64,000 nt of DNA, from contig CAJNBP010000004.1 of the NCBI GenBank assembly GCA_905221035.1, positions 62,001 to 126,000 on the forward strand. Reading direction: 5' to 3'. This stretch comes from a bacterium. Lineage in GTDB: Bacteria > Bacillota > Bacilli > Lactobacillales > Streptococcaceae. The notes under the pieces were generated by a model, which was not told the origin of the DNA, ran no database searches, and saw only the letters and a list, made by a program, of their open reading frames with translations. Position numbers and translations under genes: made by a program. Below, piece by piece: positions 57,382-64,000 of this stretch (its first letter is position 1; every line of letters begins with the position of its first letter).

Positions 57382-57437
57382 GAAAAAAGATAAATCTCCT
57401 TGGCTTCATCGAAGCCATCGTCGATTTCCTATTTTTC
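57382..57437. repeat. Terminator-like hairpin element, copy B
   Basis: GAAAAA/TTTTTC outside, AAATC/GATTT in the middle, GGCTTC-ATC-GAAGCC at the tip. The internal TCCTT and ATCGTC segments are the same as in copy A, while the tip stem differs by paired changes. It ends 47 bases before acoC. Confidence 0.8.
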
Positions 57438-57483
57438 AGTCGCTTTTAACGCCCTTTGTATCATAAATAGAATTGGAGAGGTC

Positions 57484-58527
57484 ATGGCTGATGACAAGCT
57501 AAGAGCGACTCCTGCGGCTAGAAAGTTAGCGGATGATCTAGGGATCAACCTCTACGACGTTTCTGGCTCAGGTGCAAACGGTCGTGTCCACAAAGAAGAC
57601 GTGGAAACTTATAAAGACACAAATGTGGTTCGCATTTCGCCACTTGCAAAACGAATTGCCCTCGAACATAACATTGCTTGGCAGGAAATCCAAGGAACGG
57701 GTCACCGTGGTAAGATCATGAAGAAGGATGTTTTGGCCTTGCTTCCTGAAAATATTGAAAACGACACAATCAAGTCTCCTGCTCAGATTGAAAAAGTGGA
57801 AGAAGTTCCTGATAATATCACTCCTTATGGTGTCATTGAGCGTATCCCAATGACACCAATGCGTAAGGTTATTGCCCAACGTATGGTCGAGTCTTACCTA
57901 ACTGCGCCAACCTTTACCCTCAACTATGAAGTTGATATGACTGAAATGTTGGCTCTTCGTAAGAAGGTTCTTGAGCCAATTATGGAAGCAACTGGGAAGA
58001 AGACTACTGTAACAGACCTTCTTTCACTTGCAGTTGTTAAGACTCTTATGAAACACCCTTTCATCAACGCTTCATTGACTGAAGATGGCAAGACTATTAT
58101 CACTCATAACTACGTCAACCTTGCTATGGCAGTTGGGATGGATAATGGATTGATGACACCTGTTGTTTACAATGCTGAAAAATTAAGCTTGTCAGAGCTG
58201 GTCGTAGCTTTCAAGAACGTCATTGGCCGTACCTTGGATGGTAAATTGGCTCCAAGTGAACTGCAAAATTCAACATTCACAATCAGTAACTTGGGAATGT
58301 TTGGTGTTCAGTCCTTCGGTCCGATCATTAACCAACCCAACTCAGCTATCCTTGGTGTTAGTTCGACAATCGAGAAGCCAGTTGTCGTCAATGGTGAGAT
58401 TGTCATTCGCCCAATCATGAGTCTTGGGTTAACAATTGACCACCGTGTCGTAGATGGTATGGCTGGTGCTAAGTTTATGAAAGACTTGAAAGAATTGATT
58501 GAAAATCCAATCTCAATGTTGATTTAA
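57484..58527 (+). CDS. acoC: Dehydrogenase E2 acyltransferase lacking a lipoyl domain
   Basis: A 347-residue dihydrolipoamide acyltransferase from ATG 57484 (MADDKLRATPAARKLADD) with GGAGAGG upstream; the frame reaches back to a TTG inside hairpin B but has no start there. It has two peripheral-subunit-binding domains in tandem (residues ~7-40 and ~45-80, RISPLAKRIALEHNI), a linker and the catalytic domain with TIDHRVVDGMAGAKF. The usual N-terminal lipoyl domain is absent. The lipoyl domain of the complex is instead on the E3 protein encoded next. Confidence 0.93.
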   Translation: MADDKLRATPAARKLADDLGINLYDVSGSGANGRVHKEDVETYKDTNVVRISPLAKRIALEHNIAWQEIQGTGHRGKIMKKDVLALLPENIENDTIKSPAQIEKVEEVPDNITPYGVIERIPMTPMRKVIAQRMVESYLTAPTFTLNYEVDMTEMLALRKKVLEPIMEATGKKTTVTDLLSLAVVKTLMKHPFINASLTEDGKTIITHNYVNLAMAVGMDNGLMTPVVYNAEKLSLSELVVAFKNVIGRTLDGKLAPSELQNSTFTISNLGMFGVQSFGPIINQPNSAILGVSSTIEKPVVVNGEIVIRPIMSLGLTIDHRVVDGMAGAKFMKDLKELIENPISMLI

Positions 58528-58572
58528 GAACAAGAGGATTCATTTTAAAGATATAGATAAAGGAAGGAAGAC

Positions 58573-60276
58573 ATGGCCTTAGAAGTAATTATGCCAAAAG
58601 CCGGCGTGGATATGACAGAAGGACAAATCGTCCAATGGAATAAAAAAGTCGGAGAATTTGTAAAAGAAGGAGAAATCCTTTTGGAAATCATGACTGACAA
58701 AGTCAGCATGGAATTGGAAGCCGAAGAAGATGGGTACTTGATTGCCATTCTCAAAGGAGATGGTGAAACAGTCCCTGTAACGGAAGTTATCGGTTACCTT
58801 GGCGAAGAAGGGGAAAATATCCCAACAGCTGGAGCCACAGCGCCAGAAGCTAGCCCAACGCCTGCAGTTAGTGCCTCAAACGACGATGGTAAGAGCGATG
58901 ATGCCTTTGATATCGTTGTCATTGGTGGAGGTCCTGCTGGTTATGTTGCAGCCATTAAAGCTGCCCAACTTGGCGGTAAGGTTGCCCTTGTTGAGAAATC
59001 AGAACTCGGTGGAACCTGCTTGAACCGTGGCTGTATCCCTACCAAGACTTACCTTCACAACGCTGAAATCATTGAGAATATCGGTCATGCAGCAAACCGT
59101 GGTATCGTCATCGAAAATCCAAACTTCACTGTAGATATGGATAAACTTTTAGAAACTAAATCTAAAGTTGTTAATACCTTGGTAGGTGGTGTTGCAGGTC
59201 TTCTTCGTAGTTACGGAGTTACTGTTCATAAGGGAATTGGTACCATCACTAAAGATAAGAATGTCTTGGTAAATGGTTCAGAATTGCTTGAAACCAAGAA
59301 AATTATCCTTGCTGGTGGTTCAAAAGTCAGCAAGATTAACGTCCCTGGTATGGAATCTCCACTTGTCATGACCAGTGATGACATTCTTGAAATGAATGAA
59401 GTACCAGAAAGCCTTGTTATCATCGGTGGTGGCGTTGTCGGTATTGAACTCGGCCAAGCCTTCATGACATTTGGTTCAAAGGTAACTGTTATCGAAATGA
59501 TGGACCGTATCGTACCAGCTATGGATGCGGAAGTGTCTAAGAATCTTCGCTTGATCCTTGAACGTAAAGGTATGACAATCTTAACTGACACTAAACTCCA
59601 AGAAATCATCGAGGAAAATGGTCAACTTCGTATCAAGGTTGAAGGAAAAGATGATATCATTGCAAGCAAAGCCCTTCTTTCAATCGGTCGTGTGCCAGAC
59701 CTTGAAGGAATTGGTGATGTTGAGTTTGAATTGGATCGTGGACGTATCAAGGTCAACGAATACATGGAAACTTCTGTTCCTGGAATTTACGCACCAGGTG
59801 ACATCAACGGTACGAAGATGTTGGCGCACGCAGCCTTCCGCATGGGTGAAGTTGCTGCTGAAAATGCCCTTAAAGGAAATCATGCTGTTGCGAAATTGAA
59901 CTTGACTCCAGCAGCTATCTACACTCTTCCTGAAGTAGCAGCAGTAGGTCTTACTGAAGAACAAGCTCGTGAGAAATACGATGTTGCCATCGGTAAATTC
60001 AACTTTGCTGCCAACGGTCGTGCCATTGCATCTGATGCTGCTCAAGGTTTCGTAAAAGTTATCGCTGATAAGAAATACGGAGAAATTCTTGGTGTTCATA
60101 TCATTGGACCTGCAGCCGCAGAATTAATCAATGAGGCATCAAGCATTATCGAAATGGAAATCACTGTTGAAGAAATGTTGAAGACTATCCACGGACACCC
60201 AACTTACTCTGAAGTGATGTATGAAGCATTTGCTGATGTTCTAGGAATGGCCATCCATTCACCTAAGAAAAAATAA
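58573..60276 (+). CDS. lpdA: Dihydrolipoamide dehydrogenase with N-terminal lipoyl domain
   Basis: A 567-residue E3. Residues 1-75 are a lipoyl domain with Lys43 in EIMTDKVSMELEA as attachment site. A flexible A/P/S-rich linker follows (~80-107). Then comes the flavoprotein: VVIGGGPAGYVAA, the redox disulfide in GGTCLNRGCIPTK, IGGGVVGIELGQAF for NAD, YAPGDINGTKMLAH, and the catalytic His in IHGHPTYSEVMYEAF. It oxidises dihydrolipoamide with NAD and here also carries the swinging arm. Ribosome site AAAGGAAGG. lplA follows after 58 bases. Confidence 0.95.
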   Translation: MALEVIMPKAGVDMTEGQIVQWNKKVGEFVKEGEILLEIMTDKVSMELEAEEDGYLIAILKGDGETVPVTEVIGYLGEEGENIPTAGATAPEASPTPAVSASNDDGKSDDAFDIVVIGGGPAGYVAAIKAAQLGGKVALVEKSELGGTCLNRGCIPTKTYLHNAEIIENIGHAANRGIVIENPNFTVDMDKLLETKSKVVNTLVGGVAGLLRSYGVTVHKGIGTITKDKNVLVNGSELLETKKIILAGGSKVSKINVPGMESPLVMTSDDILEMNEVPESLVIIGGGVVGIELGQAFMTFGSKVTVIEMMDRIVPAMDAEVSKNLRLILERKGMTILTDTKLQEIIEENGQLRIKVEGKDDIIASKALLSIGRVPDLEGIGDVEFELDRGRIKVNEYMETSVPGIYAPGDINGTKMLAHAAFRMGEVAAENALKGNHAVAKLNLTPAAIYTLPEVAAVGLTEEQAREKYDVAIGKFNFAANGRAIASDAAQGFVKVIADKKYGEILGVHIIGPAAAELINEASSIIEMEITVEEMLKTIHGHPTYSEVMYEAFADVLGMAIHSPKKK

Positions 60277-60282
60277 AACGAA

Positions 60283-60319
60283 GATAGACTAGGCTGGAAG
60301 ATTATTTCCAGTCTCTATC
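60283..60319 (+). other. Intercistronic hairpin between lpdA and lplA
   Basis: GATAGA (60283-60288) with TCTATC (60314-60319) and CTGGAA (60294-60299) with TTCCAG (60306-60311) form a long imperfect stem without a T-run. It looks more like an mRNA stability or processing element than a terminator. Confidence 0.5.
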
Positions 60320-60334
60320 GTATAAAGGGATATC

Positions 60335-61324
60335 ATGAAATATATTATCAATCATTCAAACGACACTGCCTTTAATATTGCCTTGGAAGAATATGCCTTT
60401 AAACATCTTTTGGATGAGGATCAAATCTTCCTTCTTTGGATTAATAAACCATCTATCATTGTTGGTCGTCACCAGAACACTATTGAAGAAATCAACCGTG
60501 ATTATGTTCGCGAAAATGGGATTGAGATAGTCCGCCGTATCAGTGGTGGTGGAGCCGTTTATCACGATTTAAACAACCTCAACTATACGATCATTTCAAA
60601 AGAAGATGAAAATAAGGCCTTTGACTTCAAGAGCTTCTCAACTCCAGTTATCAATACCTTGGCACAACTCGGTGTTAAAGCTGAGTTCACAGGCCGTAAT
60701 GACCTTGAGATTGACGGCAAGAAATTCTGTGGAAATGCCCAAGCCTATATCAATGGGCGTATCATGCACCACGGTTGCTTGCTCTTTGACGTTGATTTAT
60801 CAGTCCTTGCTAACGCCCTCAAGGTTTCAAAAGATAAATTTGAATCAAAAGGTGTCAAATCCGTCCGTGCCCGTGTAACCAATATTGTCAATGAATTACC
60901 AGAGAAAATTACAGTTGAAGAATTCCGTGATTTGCTATTGGAATACATGAAAAAAGAGTACCCAGAGATGACTGAATACGTCTTTTCAGAAGAAGAATTG
61001 GCTGAAATTAATCGCATCAAGGATATTAAGTTTGGTACTTGGGACTGGAACTACGGTAAATCGCCTGAATTTAACGTCCGTCGTGGAACAAAATTTACCA
61101 GTGGTAAGGTTGAAGTCTTTGCTAATGTCGTCGAATCAAAAATCCAAGATATCAAGATTTATGGAGACTTCTTTGGTATCGAGGATGTTGCAGCTGTAGA
61201 AGATGTCCTTCGAGGCGTTAAATACGAACGCGAAGATGTTCTTAAAGCCCTAGAAACCATTGATATTACACGCTACTTTGCTGGCATTAGCCGTGAAGAA
61301 ATCGCTGAAGCGGTAGTGGAATAA
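60335..61324 (+). CDS. lplA: Lipoate-protein ligase
   Basis: A 329-residue lipoate ligase that attaches lipoate to lipoyl domains using ATP. The lipoyl-AMP binding signature is RRISGGGAVYHDLNNLNYTI near residue 70, followed by FTGRNDLEIDGKKFCGNAQA with the catalytic lysine region. The C-terminal accessory domain is present (~250-329). Placement at the end of the dehydrogenase operon suggests that the lipoyl domain of LpdA is its target. Terminator at 61330. Confidence 0.95.
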   Translation: MKYIINHSNDTAFNIALEEYAFKHLLDEDQIFLLWINKPSIIVGRHQNTIEEINRDYVRENGIEIVRRISGGGAVYHDLNNLNYTIISKEDENKAFDFKSFSTPVINTLAQLGVKAEFTGRNDLEIDGKKFCGNAQAYINGRIMHHGCLLFDVDLSVLANALKVSKDKFESKGVKSVRARVTNIVNELPEKITVEEFRDLLLEYMKKEYPEMTEYVFSEEELAEINRIKDIKFGTWDWNYGKSPEFNVRRGTKFTSGKVEVFANVVESKIQDIKIYGDFFGIEDVAAVEDVLRGVKYEREDVLKALETIDITRYFAGISREEIAEAVVE

Positions 61325-61329
61325 ATCAA

Positions 61330-61363
61330 AAAGAAGTTGCTTGTTTTAGCAGCTTCTTTTTAT
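61330..61363. terminator. Terminator between lplA and xerS
   Basis: AAGAAGTTGCT (61331-61341) pairs with AGCAGCTTCTT (61348-61358) with one mismatch, followed by TTT. Suited to both the plus-strand lplA and minus-strand xerS transcripts. Confidence 0.8.
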
Positions 61364-61375
61364 GAGTTGTGTTTT

Positions 61376-61393
61376 ACATAATTTATTTTATGT
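61376..61393. repeat. 18-bp palindrome, copy 2 of 3 (variant)
   Basis: ACATAATTTATTTTATGT, flanked by T and A that extend the pairing, 3 bases before the end of xerS. One pair is broken relative to copy 1. Confidence 0.45.
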
Positions 61394-61396
61394 ATT

Positions 61397-62467
61397 TTAT
61401 AAACTATCCAGAGCATTCTTTTGTTCATCGTTGACGATATGGGTATAGAGGTCAGTGACTTGTGTACTGGCGTGTCCTAGCTGGTGACTGACCAAAACTT
61501 GCGATTTAGTCGCATCATAGAGCCTAGTTGCTAGGGTATGACGCAGTTTGTGGGGGGTTACACGTACTTTGAAGTCCTCAGAGTACTTAGCAACCATCTT
61601 TTCCACGCTGGAAGCATCGATACGATTGGGAACACCTCTGTAGAGTGTCAAAAAGAGGGCTGTATCTGTTTTTTCCGTCTTATAGCGTTGATTTCGAATG
61701 GATAGATAATTCTCTAGGTAAGGCTTAGCAAAGGCAGCGACATTGACTGAGTCACGTTTTCCACCCTTACGTGTGACATCAATAACCATCATTTTGAGAT
61801 TGAGATCCCTTATATCCAGATTAACTGCTTCAGACAAGCGAACACCAGATGCCAAGAGAAGGGCAATGATGGCCAAATCACGTTCTTTATTTTTATTAAA
61901 GGAGGCTAAGGCACGATTTGAGAGCTGTTGAGGATACTCTTGATCAATATAAGTTAGAAAACCTTCAGTTTCATCACCTAGAAAGAGCTTTTGCTTAATG
62001 TTTTCAGCTCTGGCGGCAAGTGTTTCTTTCTTTTTCTTCGTTGAAACTTTCTTCATTACATTACGATAGAAATAAGGCTCTCCCTGGTCATTTTCAACTT
62101 CCTCGGTCAGATACTTGTAAAGACTAGAAAGTGCTGACAAGGTCCGATTGATGGTCGTCTGAGAGACACCTTGCTTGGTTGTATTAGCATTCAGCAAAGG
62201 TCGTTCACGTAGATACAGGATAAAGGATTCCATATCTTTTTTAGACATATTTTCCAAGACTGATAAAGGAATATCAGACATTTTATCAACATTTGAAATA
62301 CCAGACTCCAAAACCCAGCTGAAAAATCGATCATATTCCTTGAGGTATTCGTACAAGGTTGTAAAACTGTAAGGAACAGCAAGCTTAGATTGGTAGTATT
62401 CAAGAACATACCAGGGCATGATTTGTTTTAGTTTGTCGATTCGTTCCAGTAAAATCTCACGTTTCAT
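61397..62467 (-). CDS. xerS: Tyrosine recombinase XerS
   Basis: A 356-residue single Xer recombinase that resolves chromosome dimers at dif in streptococci and lactococci, replacing the XerC/XerD pair. The catalytic residues are visible: Arg in [13 protein letters not shown], His-x-x-Arg in [14 protein letters not shown], His in [16 protein letters not shown] and the nucleophile Tyr in the same stretch. The N-terminal core-binding domain spans ~1-150. Start ATG 62467 with GGAGAAAA upstream. Its target dif lies 52 bases upstream, inside its own promoter. Confidence 0.96.
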   Translation of the reverse strand: MKREILLERIDKLKQIMPWYVLEYYQSKLAVPYSFTTLYEYLKEYDRFFSWVLESGISNVDKMSDIPLSVLENMSKKDMESFILYLRERPLLNANTTKQGVSQTTINRTLSALSSLYKYLTEEVENDQGEPYFYRNVMKKVSTKKKKETLAARAENIKQKLFLGDETEGFLTYIDQEYPQQLSNRALASFNKNKERDLAIIALLLASGVRLSEAVNLDIRDLNLKMMVIDVTRKGGKRDSVNVAAFAKPYLENYLSIRNQRYKTEKTDTALFLTLYRGVPNRIDASSVEKMVAKYSEDFKVRVTPHKLRHTLATRLYDATKSQVLVSHQLGHASTQVTDLYTHIVNDEQKNALDSL

Positions 62468-62496
62468 GTATTTTCTCCATAAATAAATCTACTAGT

Positions 62497-62550
<54 letters not shown>

Positions 62551-62968
62551 GGTATATGAGTTTTTTTAAAGTGATAAAAAAGACTTAAACCTGTGTAAAA
62601 AAATTTATAACTAAAAAAATTTTTTTGAACAAAAATAGCTAAAAATGTACGTTATCAAAGTGAAAACTGGAAATTTTTCAAACCTGAATTTTAGTGAGAA
62701 TATACTTTACTAAAACTTAAAACCTTGTTAAATCAAGGTTTTAAGGCTTACATTGGGTTTAAAAGGGGGTGATTTTGTACATTATGTATCTAAGCTACTG
62801 GATCAAAAAATGTACTTTATCTTGCCTTAAAATAAAGTACATTTCAATTATAAAGTACATTTTTCAAATAGTGTACATTACTCCTTAAACTAAGTCGTAT
62901 TAAGGGGTTATTTACTGTCTAGCGAAAAGTACAAAAATTTCTAGTTTTGATCTAAATCTTTGGAATTT
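62551..62968. other. AT-rich non-coding region beside dif with TGTAC/GTACA cluster
   Basis: About 420 bases without a credible ORF. It contains seven TGTAC or GTACA motifs (62646, 62776, 62811, 62837, 62855, 62872 and 62939), mostly in the context AAAGTACATTT or AAATGTACTTT. The copies at 62805-62820 and 62832-62844 face each other as inverted ATGTACTTTAT / ATAAAGTACAT arms. A separate inverted repeat lies at 62717-62744. Confidence 0.6.
62717..62744. repeat. Perfect 11-bp inverted repeat
   Basis: TTAAAACCTTG, spacer TTAAAT, CAAGGTTTTAA. No long T-run follows on either strand, so it could be a protein site or a weak terminator. Confidence 0.6.
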
Positions 62969-63154
62969 CTATTGTGAATCATTATCTAGTGCTTTTTCTA
63001 GTTTCCAAATACTAAACCAGAATGAAATTGTCAGTAGAATAAGGAAAATATTATCAGTAACGATACTTCTGTTCATTCTACATAACTGAAGAGCTATATA
63101 AGGAGCTATGAGATACAAAATACATTGTATAATTGCTATTGTTTTCTTTTTCAT
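62969..63154 (-). CDS. Hypothetical small membrane protein
   Basis: A possible 61-residue protein from ATG 63154 (MKKKTIAIIQCILYLIAPYI) with two hydrophobic helices and a charged tail KLEKALDNDSQ. The frame is open further upstream to a TTG at 63256. No good ribosome site precedes ATG 63154, and an overlapping plus-strand ORF (63108-63293) also looks hydrophobic and has AAGGAG close to its ATG. I favour the minus frame because its residue pattern looks protein-like, but the evidence is weak. Confidence 0.35.
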   Translation of the reverse strand: MKKKTIAIIQCILYLIAPYIALQLCRMNRSIVTDNIFLILLTISFWFSIWKLEKALDNDSQ

Positions 63155-63287
63155 GATTTTAATCTTACTGTACAGATTTGATACAGTAAACTCCTTTCTA
63201 GCTTTATGCTTTATCATTTCTAACTTAATTATAGTCTTATTTTTACCCAAGTTCAATTATTTGTATGTAAAATATTTTATCTGCAAA

Positions 63288-63322
63288 AAATAACCGATCT
63301 CATTTCTGAAAATCGGTTTTCT
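63288..63322. terminator. Terminator downstream of the ClC gene
   Basis: AACCGAT (63292-63298) and ATCGGTT (63312-63318). On the minus strand TATTTTTTGC follows, on the plus strand TTTC. It can end the minus-strand ClC transcript. Confidence 0.7.
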
Positions 63323-63343
63323 AATGTATTTAATCAAATATTT

Positions 63344-63361
63344 ACACAATATAAATTATGT
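63344..63361. repeat. 18-bp palindrome, copy 3 of 3
   Basis: ACACAAT-ATAA-ATTATGT with TTT and AAA flanks, differing from copy 1 by one base. It lies 9 bases past the end of the ClC gene. Confidence 0.6.
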
Positions 63362-63370
63362 AAACAAGAG

Positions 63371-64000
63371 CTACAATAACAAATCTTTTACTTTTCCAAT
63401 TTCACTTTTTGGAATCACTAAGTGAATCATATCACCCAGATACATTCTGGTTGAGCCGTTAACTGTTTGGCTCTTGCCATTATGAACTTGGGTTGTGATG
63501 AGGACATTGTGTGGTAGGTTGAGTTCGTGTACTTGTTTTCCGGCGATTTTGTCAGATACGGGGATTTCAATGAGTGTGACTTCTCCTTCATCTGTTGCTT
63601 CTTCTGGCAGCATTTTTTCCAGCATGGCCTCATAGACGGGTGCACCTTTAAGTAAATCCATGATGATGTAGGCAACTAGGGTTACTAAGCCAAGTGGCAT
63701 GAGATTGCGAATATCTCCTACCATCTCAGTTACGAGTATCATAGCGGTTAAGGGAGCCTTGGATATTGCTCCAAAGTATCCACTCATTCCCAGAATGACA
63801 AATATAGGGAATTGCTCCTGACTGACAAGTCCAATATTCACACAAATGACACCAACTAGGGCACCAAGTAAGGAACCTAGCGCCAGAATTGGTAGGAAAA
63901 TTCCTCCTGGAAGGCCACTTCCATAACTAATCATGCTCCAAACAAAGCGAATCAAAAAGTAAGCTAATAGAACTTGGAAGCTAAAATCTTGCTCAGTTAA
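63371..64000 (-). CDS. ClC-family chloride channel with TrkA-C domain, C-terminal part
   Basis: About 210 C-terminal residues; the frame stays open to the right edge, so the gene continues beyond the window. SYGSGLPGGIFLPILALG is the GxFxP anion-selectivity motif of ClC proteins, and GYFGAISKAPLTAMILVTEM is a conserved late helix. After the last helix a TrkA-C (RCK-C) domain runs from VTLIEIPVSDKIAGKQVHEL to the end, a common regulatory add-on in streptococcal ClC proteins. It could be a channel or a Cl-/H+ antiporter; the deciding glutamate region is outside the window. Confidence 0.85.
   Translation of the reverse strand, partial: LTEQDFSFQVLLAYFLIRFVWSMISYGSGLPGGIFLPILALGSLLGALVGVICVNIGLVSQEQFPIFVILGMSGYFGAISKAPLTAMILVTEMVGDIRNLMPLGLVTLVAYIIMDLLKGAPVYEAMLEKMLPEEATDEGEVTLIEIPVSDKIAGKQVHELNLPHNVLITTQVHNGKSQTVNGSTRMYLGDMIHLVIPKSEIGKVKDLLL

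Noticed and set aside
57400..57483. N-terminal extension of acoC from TTG 57400
   Set aside because: It runs through hairpin copy B. The ATG at 57484 has a good ribosome site (GGAGAGG) and gives the family N-terminus.
63108..63293. Plus-strand 61-residue hydrophobic ORF
   Set aside because: AAGGAG is only two bases from the ATG and the composition is simple hydrophobic AT-rich translation; kept only as an alternative to the minus-strand ORF.

Overview
The window reads as a chromosome segment of a mitis-group Streptococcus (S. mitis / S. oralis / S. pneumoniae relatives). The proteins are close to what I recall of pneumococcal proteins, the sequence is AT-rich, promoters are extended -10 type (TGnTATAAT), and the chromosome-dimer system is the streptococcal single-recombinase XerS/dif type. 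Blocks that I recall as separate in S. pneumoniae are adjacent here (obg next to argR-pepX; pfkA-pyk next to ldh-gyrA), and GyrA has Gly114. This suggests a non-pneumococcal mitis-group species, but I cannot name it from sequence alone.

Layout. 0-2.8 kb: end of a glycolipid glucosyltransferase, PspC-like and DUF4044 small membrane proteins, the GTPase Obg and a small linked protein. 2.8-6.1 kb (minus): an ArgR-type regulator and pepX, with a second broken copy of the pepX 3' end between them. 6.4-12.2 kb: dnaE, pfkA, pyk. 12.2-13.5 kb: an integrase remnant and ldh (minus). 13.6-30.3 kb: gyrA-srtA, a formate/nitrite transporter, an O-acetylhomoserine sulfhydrylase, a DUF2130 protein, truB, udk, the coupled operon xseA-xseB-ispA-tlyA-argR-recN, a metallophosphatase and lepA. 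30.4-37.9 kb: a galactose utilisation locus (Gat-type PTS, mutarotase, lacABCD tagatose-6-phosphate pathway, divergent lacR) with CcpA and LacR-like sites. 38-41.9 kb (minus): class Ib ribonucleotide reductase nrdHEF behind three candidate NrdR boxes. 42-44 kb: ptsH-ptsI. 45.3-49 kb: a dihydroxyacetone kinase locus of the lactococcal kind (dhaQ-dhaS divergent from dhaKLM) with a candidate DhaS operator and a cre site. 49.4-54.8 kb: HAD phosphatase, DUF4336, ung, mutX, pyrC, MATE exporter. 54.9-61.3 kb: pyruvate/acetoin dehydrogenase operon plus lipoate ligase. 61.4-64 kb: xerS, dif, a low-coding AT-rich gap and the end of a ClC chloride channel gene.

The metabolic genes form one picture. Sugars enter through the PTS (HPr, Enzyme I, Gat IIABC), pass through the tagatose or glycolytic routes (PfkA, Pyk), and pyruvate leaves as lactate (Ldh), as acetyl-CoA (the dehydrogenase complex, lipoylated by LplA), or possibly as formate exported by the FNT channel. 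HPr and Enzyme I also feed phosphate to DhaM for dihydroxyacetone phosphorylation. The dif site at 62.5 kb marks the replication terminus; most genes to its left point towards it, and the ClC gene on its right points towards it from the other side.

The least explained DNA is the 570-base gap inside the dehydrogenase operon (two 126-base tandem repeats plus a third partial copy, followed by two covarying terminator-like hairpins) and the 420 bases next to dif (a cluster of TGTAC/GTACA motifs and a perfect inverted repeat).
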